Source: GCA-2684655 sp051278165 (GTDB lineage Bacteria > Planctomycetota > UBA1135 > UBA2386). From it: a stretch of DNA of 64,000 nt. Below, in pieces: positions 32,794-41,341 of the stretch. The DNA lies in the NCBI GenBank assembly GCA_051278165.1, contig JBNMNW010000002.1, positions 1-64,000 on the forward strand, written 5' to 3'. Each line of letters starts with the position of its first letter. The first letter of the stretch is position 1. The translations under genes were made by a program, and so were the position numbers. The notes below the pieces were generated by a model. The model was given only the letters and a program-made list of their open reading frames with translations, had not been told where the DNA came from and did no database searches.

Positions 32794-34662
32794 CTGCTCA
32801 CCGTTGATGTCGAGGCCTAGTTCCTTGCCTCGCTTGGCACCCTTGAAGACCAGAAGCGCGATGCCGGCAATCGTCAGCAACAGCAGCATCCACGTCTTGC
32901 GGGCGTCCGAAGGACCTTCGACATCGATGCTCTTCTTGATCGTTTCGGTGCGTGTGTTCGTGCCGTCGTTGATGACGACCTGGAACTCGACGTCGTAGTT
33001 CTCTTCGCCTTCCGCACGAGCTGCTGCGACGAAGTTGGCTCCGGCTTCCGCGGCCTTGGTCAACTCACCCGGCTTGCCGGATGACTGCGTCCACGCATAC
33101 GTCCAAGTCTTCTTGGCCTCGTCTTCGACGCCTTCCGGCGGCTTCGGATCGCTCAGTTCAACTTCGATATGGCCGAACAGCTTGTCGATGTAGCCCGGCG
33201 CGTTGTTGATGCAGAAGCCAACGACGACGATCAACAAGAACGTCGGCGAGATGTACTTCATGATGAAGCCGAACACCGCGGGAATGCGCATGTTCGACCC
33301 CTCGTGGGCTTCCTTGAGGCCCTTCTCGATCCCGAAGATCCAGCCAAAGGCGACGATCTGGATGCCGGCAACGATCAGGATGAAGAACGTGCCAACCCAG
33401 AAGTCGATCGTGTCGAGCGCGATCAGGCCCTTCGAGTAGTAGAGCACGAACAGGTTGCCGATCAGGCCCCAGACCGTGACGATCACCGTCGAACCGACCC
33501 GGTTACAGCCGACACTTTCTTCGATGAACGCCTTGGTCGGTTGCAGCATCGACAGCGAACTGGTGATCGCTGCCAAGAACAGGATCAGGAAGAAGGCTCC
33601 CCCGAAGATGTTGCCGCCAGGCATCTGTGCGAACACCATCGGCAGCGTCTTGAAGCCGAGGCTCATCGTGCCGCCCTGGCCTTCTTGCGTCACTGCAACG
33701 CCGACAAAGACGATCGATGCGGTCACCGCGATCATGCCGCCGAGCGCGACTTCGAAGAACTCGTTGGTTGCCGAGGCCGTCAGGCCGGACAGCACCACGT
33801 CGTCCTTCTTCTTCATGTACGACGCGTAGTTGATGATCACGCCGAAGCCGACCGACAGACTGAAGAAGATCTGTCCAGACGCGGCTAGCCACGTCTTGAA
33901 GTCCGTCAGCTTGCTGAGGTCGGGGTTCCACAGGTAGCCCAGTCCGTTGAGCACGCTCTGATCGGGCTTGGCCTCGTCGGGAGTGCCGAGTGTCAGCACG
34001 CGGATCAGGATGATCACGCCGAGCACGGCCATGATCGGCATCGCAGCCTTACAGACTGTTTCGATGCCCCTCGAGATGCCGCGGAAGATGAAGAAGATGT
34101 TGATCGATGCGACCAACAAGAACGTCCAGACGATGGGGTGGAAGCCACCGCCGTCTGGTTGCGAAAACAGGATGCCGTTGCCGTCATTGCCCGTGATCTG
34201 GTTGAAGAAGCTGTGGGTGACTTCAACCTGGCTGCCGACTTCACTGGAGCTGCCGATCGGCGCCGTTGGATCGATGCCGATGCCGCCGGTGACATACTTG
34301 ATGACGAAGTAGAGGCACCACGTCTCAATCAGCACGTAGTAGAAGTAGACCCCGAGCGGGATCAGCACTCCAAACACGCCGAGGTAGCGACCAACTGGGC
34401 CCTTGGTGAAGACACCCAGGATCGCCGGCGCGCCGTGGAAGCCCTTGCGACCGCCGTAGCGACCCATGGTCCATTCCGCCCAACCAATTGGAATCCCGAG
34501 CAGCAGCAGTGCCACGAAGTACGGGATCATGAAGGCCCCGCCGCCGTTCTCAGCAGCGTTGCCCGGGAAGCGAAGGAAGTTGCCGAGGCCGACTGCAGAG
34601 CCGGACACAGCGAGGATCACACCGAGGCGCGAGCCCCACTGTTGCTTAGGTTGATTCGTCAT
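32779..34662 (-). CDS. Sodium:neurotransmitter-symporter family (SNF/NSS) transporter
   Basis: An Na+-coupled amino-acid-type importer of the LeuT fold, in the inner membrane. The first segment (WGSRLGVILAVSGSAVGLGNFLRFPGNAAENGG) carries the G-x-G-N-x-x-R-F-P substrate/Na+ signature. About eleven helices occupy residues ~8-480, with a final helix near residues 590-607. Between them (~485-585) is an extra ~100-residue extramembrane insert of hydrophilic beta-like sequence that is not in LeuT. Length 627 residues. The 50-residue MetS-like partner follows 77 bp downstream. Substrate is unknown. Confidence 0.9.
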   Translation of the reverse strand: MTNQPKQQWGSRLGVILAVSGSAVGLGNFLRFPGNAAENGGGAFMIPYFVALLLLGIPIGWAEWTMGRYGGRKGFHGAPAILGVFTKGPVGRYLGVFGVLIPLGVYFYYVLIETWCLYFVIKYVTGGIGIDPTAPIGSSSEVGSQVEVTHSFFNQITGNDGNGILFSQPDGGGFHPIVWTFLLVASINIFFIFRGISRGIETVCKAAMPIMAVLGVIILIRVLTLGTPDEAKPDQSVLNGLGYLWNPDLSKLTDFKTWLAASGQIFFSLSVGFGVIINYASYMKKKDDVVLSGLTASATNEFFEVALGGMIAVTASIVFVGVAVTQEGQGGTMSLGFKTLPMVFAQMPGGNIFGGAFFLILFLAAITSSLSMLQPTKAFIEESVGCNRVGSTVIVTVWGLIGNLFVLYYSKGLIALDTIDFWVGTFFILIVAGIQIVAFGWIFGIEKGLKEAHEGSNMRIPAVFGFIMKYISPTFLLIVVVGFCINNAPGYIDKLFGHIEVELSDPKPPEGVEDEAKKTWTYAWTQSSGKPGELTKAAEAGANFVAAARAEGEENYDVEFQVVINDGTNTRTETIKKSIDVEGPSDARKTWMLLLLTIAGIALLVFKGAKRGKELGLDINGEQPLND

Positions 34663-34818
34663 TCCGTGAGCGAGGAGTGGGCCGTTAAGGGCGTCGTTAC
34701 GTGCGGACTGTCACTGTAGGCGGGCTGTGATGCAACCGCTTGGCTCAGATTCGTTAGCGGCGATCCCAGCGGTGCGCAGTCGGGCGGGGCCGGATTGCAC
34801 CGGGGCCTGCCGTCGGAA

Positions 34819-35805
34819 TCAGTTCGTCAGGCCGGCTCGCATTCGGGCGGCGGTGACATCAGCCGGTACGGAATTGATGTACATGTCGCCGCCAAGTTCG
34901 AGGCCGGCGAGCTGCCCGGTGCGCGGCTGCAGTTCGAAATGCCAGTGAAAGGACTGTTGAATGGACTCGTTGGAAGTATGCAAGAGAGGCTCTTCGAGCG
35001 AGTCGCCAACCTCGGCAGCCTTGGCGTTGAGCAGTGCGTTGGGCACGCGGTGCAGCCACAGATTGCACGGTGGGCGGTTCAGTCCGCCGCCGATCGCTTG
35101 CAGCCATTGCTGCATCGCCGTGGCAAGCGCGGCCGGATCGGCTTGCAAGAAGTCCGACGTACAATCGCGTGGCATCAGCCAGGTTTCGAACGGCAGCTTG
35201 GGCGGATCCGGTGCCAGCGCCACGAATTGCTCGGTGGCGACCACGATGCGCTGCTCGACTTCGGCCGTTGCCAGCGACGCGCAAATTAGGCATCGCCCAT
35301 GGCGGCGCTGCTGCTCGCGCTCAAGCTCGAGGCGCGGCGGCAACTGTGGCAGGCCAATTACTTGGCTGTGGTTGTGCGCAATCGAGGCACCGGCGCGGGC
35401 GCCGACGTTCTTGAACAGGAAGGCGCACGCAATGCCATCGATGGCCTCGATGGCAATGATGCGTCGCTGCCAGACGGTGATCGCCGCCCGCCAAGTTTCG
35501 ACATCGAGATCGCACGGGTGCTCGTAGTGCGTCGCACCTTCAGCGATCACTTCGTGATGCTTGGTTGCCGGATACAGGTTGGCGAAGGCACGCACGCTCC
35601 AGCCGGGTTGGTTTGCAGTCGTGTCGCCGGTGCGGGCCGCATCGACTTCCGTCGGTGTGTCCTCTTCATTGCCGCTGCAAAACGGGCAACGCTTGTCGCT
35701 CGCCTTGGCGCCGGTGTGCATCGGCCGATTCTGGCGCTTCGGCGCCATCAGGATCGGTCGGCCGGTCGTTGGATCGACGACGGTGCGCGGTTCGGGCGCG
35801 TTCAC
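34819..35805 (-). CDS. galT: Galactose-1-phosphate uridylyltransferase-family protein
   Basis: A HIT-superfamily nucleotidyl transferase of the GalT group, which normally swaps UMP between UDP-glucose and galactose-1-phosphate. Visible: CPFCSGNEEDTP with a possible zinc pair (~residue 40), the N-terminal fold up to WRAAI, the active-site segment AHNHSQVIGLP in which the second His would carry the UMP (canonical HPHxQ here HNHSQ), and a C-terminal FHWHFELQPR pattern. 328 residues is the size of this family. The start is a GTG at 35805 that overlaps the TGA of the upstream gene by 4 bases. A relative such as ADP-glucose phosphorylase is not excluded. Confidence 0.82.
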   Translation of the reverse strand: MNAPEPRTVVDPTTGRPILMAPKRQNRPMHTGAKASDKRCPFCSGNEEDTPTEVDAARTGDTTANQPGWSVRAFANLYPATKHHEVIAEGATHYEHPCDLDVETWRAAITVWQRRIIAIEAIDGIACAFLFKNVGARAGASIAHNHSQVIGLPQLPPRLELEREQQRRHGRCLICASLATAEVEQRIVVATEQFVALAPDPPKLPFETWLMPRDCTSDFLQADPAALATAMQQWLQAIGGGLNRPPCNLWLHRVPNALLNAKAAEVGDSLEEPLLHTSNESIQQSFHWHFELQPRTGQLAGLELGGDMYINSVPADVTAARMRAGLTN

Positions 35806-36272
35806 TTAATCGCTCCGTGGGCGTCGTGGCAGCGGGCGCTGTGTTGCTTGCGGCCGCTGCGATACAGGTCGGCGGCGATCACGCGACGACCGTTATTGGC
35901 TTCGATCGCAATCTGTAAAAACCATGATTCGCAGTCGCGTGACATGCTTGCGAACCCAGGCACGTGTCGGTGATCCATTTTGCCGTAGCCGAGGCTGATG
36001 CGTTCGGCGGCTTCTTGGGCGCGGGCGGCGACGACGTTGAGGTCGCCGGCTGGTTGCCGCAGCAGTCGCTTGTCAATGTCGCGGCAAGCCTCATCGAGAT
36101 CCTGCATGACCAAGGCCCATTGCTCTTCGAGTTGGGCCCGGCTCGCGGCGTCATTCGCTGCTTCGGTGGAGCCTCCAGTGGTCGCGATCGTGCAGCTGAC
36201 TAGCCACAGCGAGATTGCTACCAGGAACATCATCTTCCTAGGCGCCACTGTCTTCATAGAGGCCGTCTTCAT
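35802..36272 (-). CDS. Small lipoprotein-like exported protein
   Basis: A ~156-residue protein: a basic start (MKTASMKTVAPRK), a hydrophobic core and the lipobox LVSC (cysteine near residue 28), then a soluble, helical mature part with DLDEACRDIDKRLLRQPAGDLNVVA. The last part (DCESWFLQIAIEANNGRRVIAADLY) is unfamiliar. The frame continues to a Met at 36350 that overlaps the upstream gene's stop (ATGA). Starting there would put the lipobox over 50 residues in, so 36272 is preferred. MKTAS/MKTVA is itself a 15-base repeat. Overlaps galT by 4 bases; unknown function. Confidence 0.6.
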   Translation of the reverse strand: MKTASMKTVAPRKMMFLVAISLWLVSCTIATTGGSTEAANDAASRAQLEEQWALVMQDLDEACRDIDKRLLRQPAGDLNVVAARAQEAAERISLGYGKMDHRHVPGFASMSRDCESWFLQIAIEANNGRRVIAADLYRSGRKQHSARCHDAHGAIK

Positions 36273-36346
36273 GGAGGCAACTGTAGGGACTCGGCTAGGC
36301 GCTGCCAGCGAACGCTTGCTCGGCCCGTTCGGATGGAAGTGGCGAC

Positions 36347-36754
36347 TCATTGTGCGCCCTTCTCTTGATGCAGCGTCGCGTTGGGCAGCAGTTCGGACAG
36401 CTTGGGGATGTCGCCCGAAGGATCGGCATAGGCACGCAGTTGACCACGCGCTTGCACGGTTGTGCCGGCTGGATAATTGAACCATCGCCGTTCGGACTCG
36501 AACTGTTCGCTCAGCGGTTTGGGGGTCAGGCGGATCTGGCGGATGACCAAGTCGCGCGTCGTGCTTGGAAAGACCAACCGGCCGTCGCCGCCGATCACAT
36601 AGCTCGCGTGGAACGTGTGGTCCTGGTGCTTCGGCAGCGCCGAATCCGGCAAGGTCGAGCAAGCGCCGAACAGGGTCGCCAGCAACCCAGCAAAAACCAC
36701 GTATGGCAAACCCTGAGATGGGCGTCGGATTGGTGCGTGTTCGTCAGGTAGCAT
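36347..36754 (-). CDS. Probable lipoprotein, unknown function
   Basis: A 135-residue lipoprotein: signal GLPYVVFAGLLATLFGAC with the lipobox at FGAC (Cys ~31), then a mixed hydrophilic domain with ERRWFNYPAGTTVQARGQLRAY, which has the beta-strand character of small OB-like or secreted domains. No recognised family. Its stop lies 4 bases into a possible start of the next gene (ATGA at 36347-36350). Together with galT and the gene between, it forms a three-gene minus-strand block. The 5' end is close to the divergent NHL gene. Confidence 0.7.
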   Translation of the reverse strand: MLPDEHAPIRRPSQGLPYVVFAGLLATLFGACSTLPDSALPKHQDHTFHASYVIGGDGRLVFPSTTRDLVIRQIRLTPKPLSEQFESERRWFNYPAGTTVQARGQLRAYADPSGDIPKLSELLPNATLHQEKGAQ

Positions 36755-36762
36755 CGGCAGTG

Positions 36763-37632
36763 ATGATCGGCGGATTGGCAGTTCGGAACAACTTGCTATG
36801 TGTCACATGGTCCGCTGGGCGTGGCCATGTGTTTTTGTACGACCTCGAAGCCAACGAGCGGATTTCGTCGTGGACCAACCCAGCGGGGCCATCCGGATAC
36901 TCTGATGCGGGCGGGATTGCGATCGATCGCGACTTCCGGATCTTCGTCGCCGACGCGCACAATCACTGCGTTCGCCGCTACAACGCGTTCGGCCAGCATC
37001 TCGGCGATCTCGGCTTGCCGATGCCCGCGAGCGGTGATCGCGCCAAGGATCGCACCGGCCTGCTTGATCAACCGCACGCGGTCGCGGCCCACGGCGAACG
37101 GATCTATGTCGCAATGGGCGAGCGACCGCGGCAGCGCGCCGTGCAGTGCTTCCATGTCGACGGTCGGGTCTTGCCTGGTTTGCCGGCGCAGGGTGACGGG
37201 GCGCGCAAGTGGGGTGCGCCACGCGGGATCTTTGCGGATGATGCTGGGCTGCTGATCGCCGACACCTTGCGCGGCCGCATCCAGCGCTTCCGGCACGACG
37301 GCATGTTCGTGCAGGAGTATCTGGTGTGTGACGGGGACGCGCGACCAGGTCATTTAGTGCGGCTGCCCGACGGCACGATGTTGATGGTGGACCACAGTGG
37401 TGTGCACGCGACGCTGCATGCGATGCAGCTTGACGGTCGCGAGCACTCGGTCGAGAAATTGAACGACGCGTGTCACGATCCGCTGGCCTTGGCGGTCGGT
37501 GGTTGCGGTCGCGTCTACATTCTCGACCGTGGGGGAGAACGGGTGATCCGTGCCAACGAGGACCTGAGTTTTGACTCGGTATTGTTTGACCTAGCCGAGC
37601 ACGACGGCGATGCGCCGATGCACGTCGACTGA
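36763..37632 (+). CDS. NHL-repeat beta-propeller protein
   Basis: A ~289-residue protein of NHL-type blades. Repeated patterns are GGIAIDRDFRIFVADAHNHCVRRYNAFGQ, PRGIFADDAGLLIADTLRGRIQRFRHDG, LVRLPDGTMLMVDHSGV and LALAVGGCGRVYILDRGGERVIR, giving about six blades. There is no signal peptide in this reading. The open frame continues upstream, and Met codons at 36703 or 36718 are alternatives. 36763 avoids a 50-bp overlap with the divergent lipoprotein gene and starts the first blade. NHL propellers often bind ligands or proteins; the role is unknown. Start uncertain. Confidence 0.75.
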   Translation: MIGGLAVRNNLLCVTWSAGRGHVFLYDLEANERISSWTNPAGPSGYSDAGGIAIDRDFRIFVADAHNHCVRRYNAFGQHLGDLGLPMPASGDRAKDRTGLLDQPHAVAAHGERIYVAMGERPRQRAVQCFHVDGRVLPGLPAQGDGARKWGAPRGIFADDAGLLIADTLRGRIQRFRHDGMFVQEYLVCDGDARPGHLVRLPDGTMLMVDHSGVHATLHAMQLDGREHSVEKLNDACHDPLALAVGGCGRVYILDRGGERVIRANEDLSFDSVLFDLAEHDGDAPMHVD

Positions 37633-38142
37633 GGTGTCCTGCTGCGTAGGCCGCGCCACGAGCGCTTGTGAAGGCGTCCGTCGTGGCTGGCAAGCACGCG
37701 CCATGCAAGCTGCATGATCGCGAGTATGGTTGGCCGAGAAACGGAAGAGCCTCATGACGTGATGACTTATGGGGCTTCCGCTGCATTGCGAAGTGGCTCG
37801 CTGCCGCACAGCAAGGGCAGTGTCAGCAGTGCAAACTCGAGGCCCGCATAGTCACACTCTCCACCGAAGTTACTCGGTCGAGCGAAGAACTCTTAACGCG
37901 TCCTTGCACCGATGCCATCGGATGGACACACTGGCCTCGCGCCGCAACGGGCGGAGCGCGGATCGGTCAGCCGATCTCTCAAACACTGTTGAGAACGATG
38001 TGGACAGCCACTCACATCTTCTTCAGAAACTTTGGGCGATTGGGATCCACGCCCTGGTCAGCGGACGCTCTTCGTTCTCACCAATGTCTTAACAGCGGCC
38101 GGTCACCATGCCCTCGATCCGGCCGATTTGGGAGGGGGTCCT
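37633..38142. other. 510-bp gap before murA
   Basis: No credible gene. A small stem (GATCGG/CCGATC) occurs near 37960, and a strong ribosome-binding site lies at the right end. The stretch is probably the murA upstream region. Confidence 0.5.
38131..38138 (+). promoter_or_regulatory. Ribosome-binding site fixing the TTG start of murA
   Basis: GGAGGGGG lies 4-7 bases before TTG at 38143. No ATG in frame at the same place gives the correct MurA N-terminus, so TTG is the start. Confidence 0.7.
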
Positions 38143-39414
38143 TTGGATAGAATCCGTATCCGCGGCGGTCGCGAGCTCAGCGGCTCAGTGCGAGTTTCCG
38201 GCAGCAAAAACGGCGCATTGCCGATCTTGGCCGCCTCCCTACTGGTCGATGGACCGATAGTGCTGCGCAATATGCCGCGTCTCAAGGACGTCGAGAACAT
38301 GCTTCGCATTCTCGGCAAACTTGGCGTCGTGCATAGCTGGCGGCCTGATGGCTCGCTGGAGATGGAGGCCGTTGACAAGACGGTTTACGTCGCGCCCTAT
38401 GACTTGGTTCGCACCATGCGCGCCAGCTTTGTCGTGCTCGGGCCGCTTTGGGCTCGCCGCGGCGTGGCTCGAGTCAGCTACCCCGGTGGTTGCGTCTTCG
38501 GTCACCGACCGGTCGACCTCCACCTGAAGGGCCTCGCCGACATTGGCGGCACGGTCGAACACTCCGACGGCTACGTGACCCTCAGCGGCCGGCCGACTGG
38601 TGGCGTGACGTTCTTGGGCGGCAACATGGGTTCGACTGTGCTCGGCACGGCGAACGTCTTGATGGCGGCAACCCTCGGCACCGGCACGACGTATCTCGAA
38701 TGCGCCGCGATGGAGCCCGAGATGGAGGACCTGTGCAACTTCCTCAACGCCTGTGGCGCGCGCATCACTGGCATCGGCGGACACCTGCTGACGATCGAAG
38801 GCGTGGACACGCTGCACGGTTGTGAGTGGGACATGATCCCAGACCGCATCGAAGCGGGCACGTTCTTGTGCGGCGCGGTCATGCTCAACAGCCCGGTGGT
38901 TGTGCAGGACTGCAACCCGATGCACATGCTTTCAGTCATTGACCGACTGCGCGCTGCTGGGGCGAAGCTTGATATTGGCAAGAACTCGATCACCGTGCAG
39001 CCGACCGCTTCCGGTCAGCTCCGCGCGGTCGATGTCACAACGATGGCCTACCCTGGCTTCCCGACTGATCTGCAGGCGCAGTTCATGGCATTGATGACGC
39101 GGGCGGATGGCGTCTCGGTCATTACCGAGAAGATCTATCCGGAGCGCTTCATTCATGCGGCGGAGTTGCAGCGTCTCGGCGCACGCATTCGTCGCGAAGG
39201 TCCGAGCGCGATTGTCGAAGGAACCGACGAACTGCAAGGTGCTCCGGTGATGGCGAGTGACCTGCGTGCATCGGCAAGCCTGGTGCTCGCCGGACTGGTT
39301 GCTCGCGGTGCGACGGACGTTCGACGCGTCTACCACATCGATCGTGGCTACGAGCGCATTGAGAACAAGCTGCAGGGCATCGGCGCCGACATCGAGCGCA
39401 TCTCGGAAGGCTAA
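38143..39414 (+). CDS. murA: UDP-N-acetylglucosamine 1-carboxyvinyltransferase
   Basis: First committed step of peptidoglycan synthesis: adds phosphoenolpyruvate to UDP-GlcNAc in the cytosol. TTG at 38143 starts DRIRIRGGRELSGSVRVSGSKNGALPIL, matching the E. coli N-terminus. The active-site Cys is present in SYPGGCVFGHRPVDLHLKG (residue 117, E. coli Cys115), so it is fosfomycin-sensitive in type. Length 423 residues fits. Peptidoglycan synthesis is relevant because the cell wall of Planctomycetes was once disputed. The upstream frame to 38032 is not used. Confidence 0.95.
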   Translation: MDRIRIRGGRELSGSVRVSGSKNGALPILAASLLVDGPIVLRNMPRLKDVENMLRILGKLGVVHSWRPDGSLEMEAVDKTVYVAPYDLVRTMRASFVVLGPLWARRGVARVSYPGGCVFGHRPVDLHLKGLADIGGTVEHSDGYVTLSGRPTGGVTFLGGNMGSTVLGTANVLMAATLGTGTTYLECAAMEPEMEDLCNFLNACGARITGIGGHLLTIEGVDTLHGCEWDMIPDRIEAGTFLCGAVMLNSPVVVQDCNPMHMLSVIDRLRAAGAKLDIGKNSITVQPTASGQLRAVDVTTMAYPGFPTDLQAQFMALMTRADGVSVITEKIYPERFIHAAELQRLGARIRREGPSAIVEGTDELQGAPVMASDLRASASLVLAGLVARGATDVRRVYHIDRGYERIENKLQGIGADIERISEG

Positions 39415-39447
39415 GAGCTCGCAGCTGTACTGGGGTTGGCAGTTACT

Positions 39448-39483
39448 CTTGGACGGGCCGCTGTTCTTGGAAGGGCCGCTGCC
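39448..39483. repeat. 18-bp imperfect tandem duplication after murA (2 units)
   Basis: Units 39448-39465 and 39466-39483 share CTTGGAxGGGCCGCTG, 33 bp after the murA stop. Confidence 0.7.
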
Positions 39484-39611
39484 TGAGCAGGCAGTTGCTC
39501 CCTGGCAAGATTTAGCCCGGCATTTGGAGCCTTCGTGCTCCGACGTGCTTGTCGCCCATCGCTAACCTGACGCAGTCGGCGCGATATCGGTGGCTTGAAG
39601 GGCACGCGCTG

Positions 39612-39992
39612 CTACTCGATGGCGAGCGCAACGGGTCGCACGCAGGCGGATTCGTCGCGCCATGTTTCGGCCAGCGAAACGCCCGACCCCGACTGGCATT
39701 CGATCAATGCTAATGCGAACGCGATGACGTCGTGGGGCTGGCAATTGCGTTCGATGCGGATGGCACCAATGCCAGTCTCGCGGCAACGTTGTCGCAGCCA
39801 GTATACGGCTAGATGGTCGGTTGCGATGGCCACGCCGTCGAGTTCGAGTTCATGCTTGCGAAGGATAAGCTCGTTGGCGGGACCCTCGAGTGTCGCGTGC
39901 TCGGCGACAAACTCCGAAGCACGTTCGACGACTCGCGGGTGGTCCGGAGGGTAGATCGTGATGTTCTTGATTGCAGACGCAAAGGCAGTCAT
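39612..39992 (-). CDS. Orphan small protein, unknown (YPPDHPRV-type N-terminal module)
   Basis: A 126-residue soluble protein beginning MTAFASAIKNITIYPPDHPRVV. A helix, then YPPDHPRV, then an alpha/beta region (ELILRKHELELDGVAIATDH) and helix LAVYWLRQRCRETGIGAIRI. I recall segments like this as N-terminal parts of larger signalling proteins, where the YPPxHP motif follows an initial helix; here nothing follows and the stop is TAG. It could be a stand-alone or truncated module. A longer frame extends to 40139 without protein character. Gene status moderate. Confidence 0.55.
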   Translation of the reverse strand: MTAFASAIKNITIYPPDHPRVVERASEFVAEHATLEGPANELILRKHELELDGVAIATDHLAVYWLRQRCRETGIGAIRIERNCQPHDVIAFALALIECQSGSGVSLAETWRDESACVRPVALAIE

Positions 39993-40170
39993 GCATGCGG
40001 TTACACGATTCGCATGCGCTGCATTGTGCTTTGTGGGGCGAGTCACAGGGCCGTCTATCGCCGGTTGCCACGCACTTGTTCCAGGCCGTGTTTGCATGGT
40101 TTCGAAGCTGCGATCGCATCGATGGCTGCTGGTCGGCATTTAGCTCGTCAGTTGAGCGAGCGGCGATCGT

Positions 40171-41322
40171 TCAGCAGCCGACGGCATCAGCAACGGCCGC
40201 GATGACGTCTTCGACATCTTGGTCGGTCAGTTTGGCCGACAACGGCAGCGACAGCGTGCGATCGCCGATCGCCTTGGCGTGCGGGTAATCTTCGGACCGC
40301 CAGCCGAACCGCTCGCGGTAGACCTTGAGATCGGGGATGGCGCGGTAGTGCACTCCGGTGCCGATGTTCCGCTTGTGCATCGCCAGCAACATCTCATCGC
40401 GCGAGATGCCAGCGTCAGCCTTGTTGACGAGCAGCGTGAATAGGTGCATCGCGTGCCGTTCGTCGTCGGGCCAGGCAGCCGGCGTTTGCAGCGGCATGTT
40501 GGCGAACGCTTCCATGTAGCGCTTCCAAATGACTTGCCGCCTTAGCCAGTAGTCTTCGACACGTTGGATCTGGTGCATGCCGATGGCTGCCTGCAGGTCC
40601 ATCATGTTGTATTTGAAGCCGAACTCTTCGACGTCGTAGTGCCGGTAGCCATCGTCGCTGAAGCGCTTCCACGCATCACTCGACATGCCGTGCAGGCCCA
40701 TCATCTTGGTGCGTTGCGCCAGTGCCGCGTCGCGGGTCAGCACCATGCCGCCTTCGCCGGTGACGATGTTCTTGGTCGAGTAGAAGCTCAACACGCCAAG
40801 GTCGCCGATGGTGCCGGCCTTTTGGCCGTGGTATTCCGTTTCGATTGCGTGGGCGCAGTCCTCGATGACCTTTAAATCATGCTCCTTGGCGATCGCCATC
40901 AGTTCGTCCATCGCGCACGAGCGTCCGGCGAAGTGCACTGGCAGGATCGCTTTGGTGCGAGGCGTGATTGCGCGGCGAACGGACTCCGGATCGATGTTCA
41001 TCGTCACCGGGTCAACGTCGGCGAGCACGGGGGTTGCGCCGGCGTGAATGATCGCGTTGACCGACGCGCAAAACGTCATCGGTGTCGTGATGATCTCGTC
41101 GCCCGGTTCGAGGCCAAGCACCACGCAGGCGAGGTGCAGACCGGCGGTGCACGAGTTGAGGCCAACGGCGTGCGGCACACCTTTGTAGTCGGCAACACGG
41201 CGTTCGAACTCGGCCGCCTTAGGGCCGGTGCCGAGCCATGAGGACTTCATGGAGTCGACGACTTCATCGATCTCAGCTTGTTCGATGAGGGGTTGCCCAA
41301 ATACGAGGTAGGAATCGCGCAT
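40171..41322 (-). CDS. DegT/DnrJ/EryC1/StrS-family aminotransferase
   Basis: A PLP aminotransferase (383 residues) of the sugar-aminotransferase family that makes amino sugars for surface glycans or O-antigen. The family fold is clear: PLFG-like VFGQPLIEQAEIDEV, HAVGLNSCTAGLHLA, DEIITTPMTFCASVNAI, PVHFAGRSC, the PLP-phosphate region and PLP lysine in SFYSTKNIVTGEGGM, and GFKYNMMDLQAAIGMHQ. The start is the Met at 41322 (MRDSYLVFG); the upstream 18 codons are not protein-like. It ends near a small gene of unknown function and precedes no sugar-nucleotide genes here. Substrate unknown. Confidence 0.88.
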   Translation of the reverse strand: MRDSYLVFGQPLIEQAEIDEVVDSMKSSWLGTGPKAAEFERRVADYKGVPHAVGLNSCTAGLHLACVVLGLEPGDEIITTPMTFCASVNAIIHAGATPVLADVDPVTMNIDPESVRRAITPRTKAILPVHFAGRSCAMDELMAIAKEHDLKVIEDCAHAIETEYHGQKAGTIGDLGVLSFYSTKNIVTGEGGMVLTRDAALAQRTKMMGLHGMSSDAWKRFSDDGYRHYDVEEFGFKYNMMDLQAAIGMHQIQRVEDYWLRRQVIWKRYMEAFANMPLQTPAAWPDDERHAMHLFTLLVNKADAGISRDEMLLAMHKRNIGTGVHYRAIPDLKVYRERFGWRSEDYPHAKAIGDRTLSLPLSAKLTDQDVEDVIAAVADAVGC

Positions 41323-41341
41323 AACCGTTCGTGAACGTTGT

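Noticed and set aside
35802..36350. Longer start (36350) for the small lipoprotein before galT
   Set aside because: It would place the lipobox over 50 residues from the N-terminus; 36272 gives a normal signal. Kept as an alternative because of the ATGA overlap.
37769..38092. 107-codon plus-strand frame before murA
   Set aside because: Composition is unlike neighbours and there is no start signal or recognisable domain.
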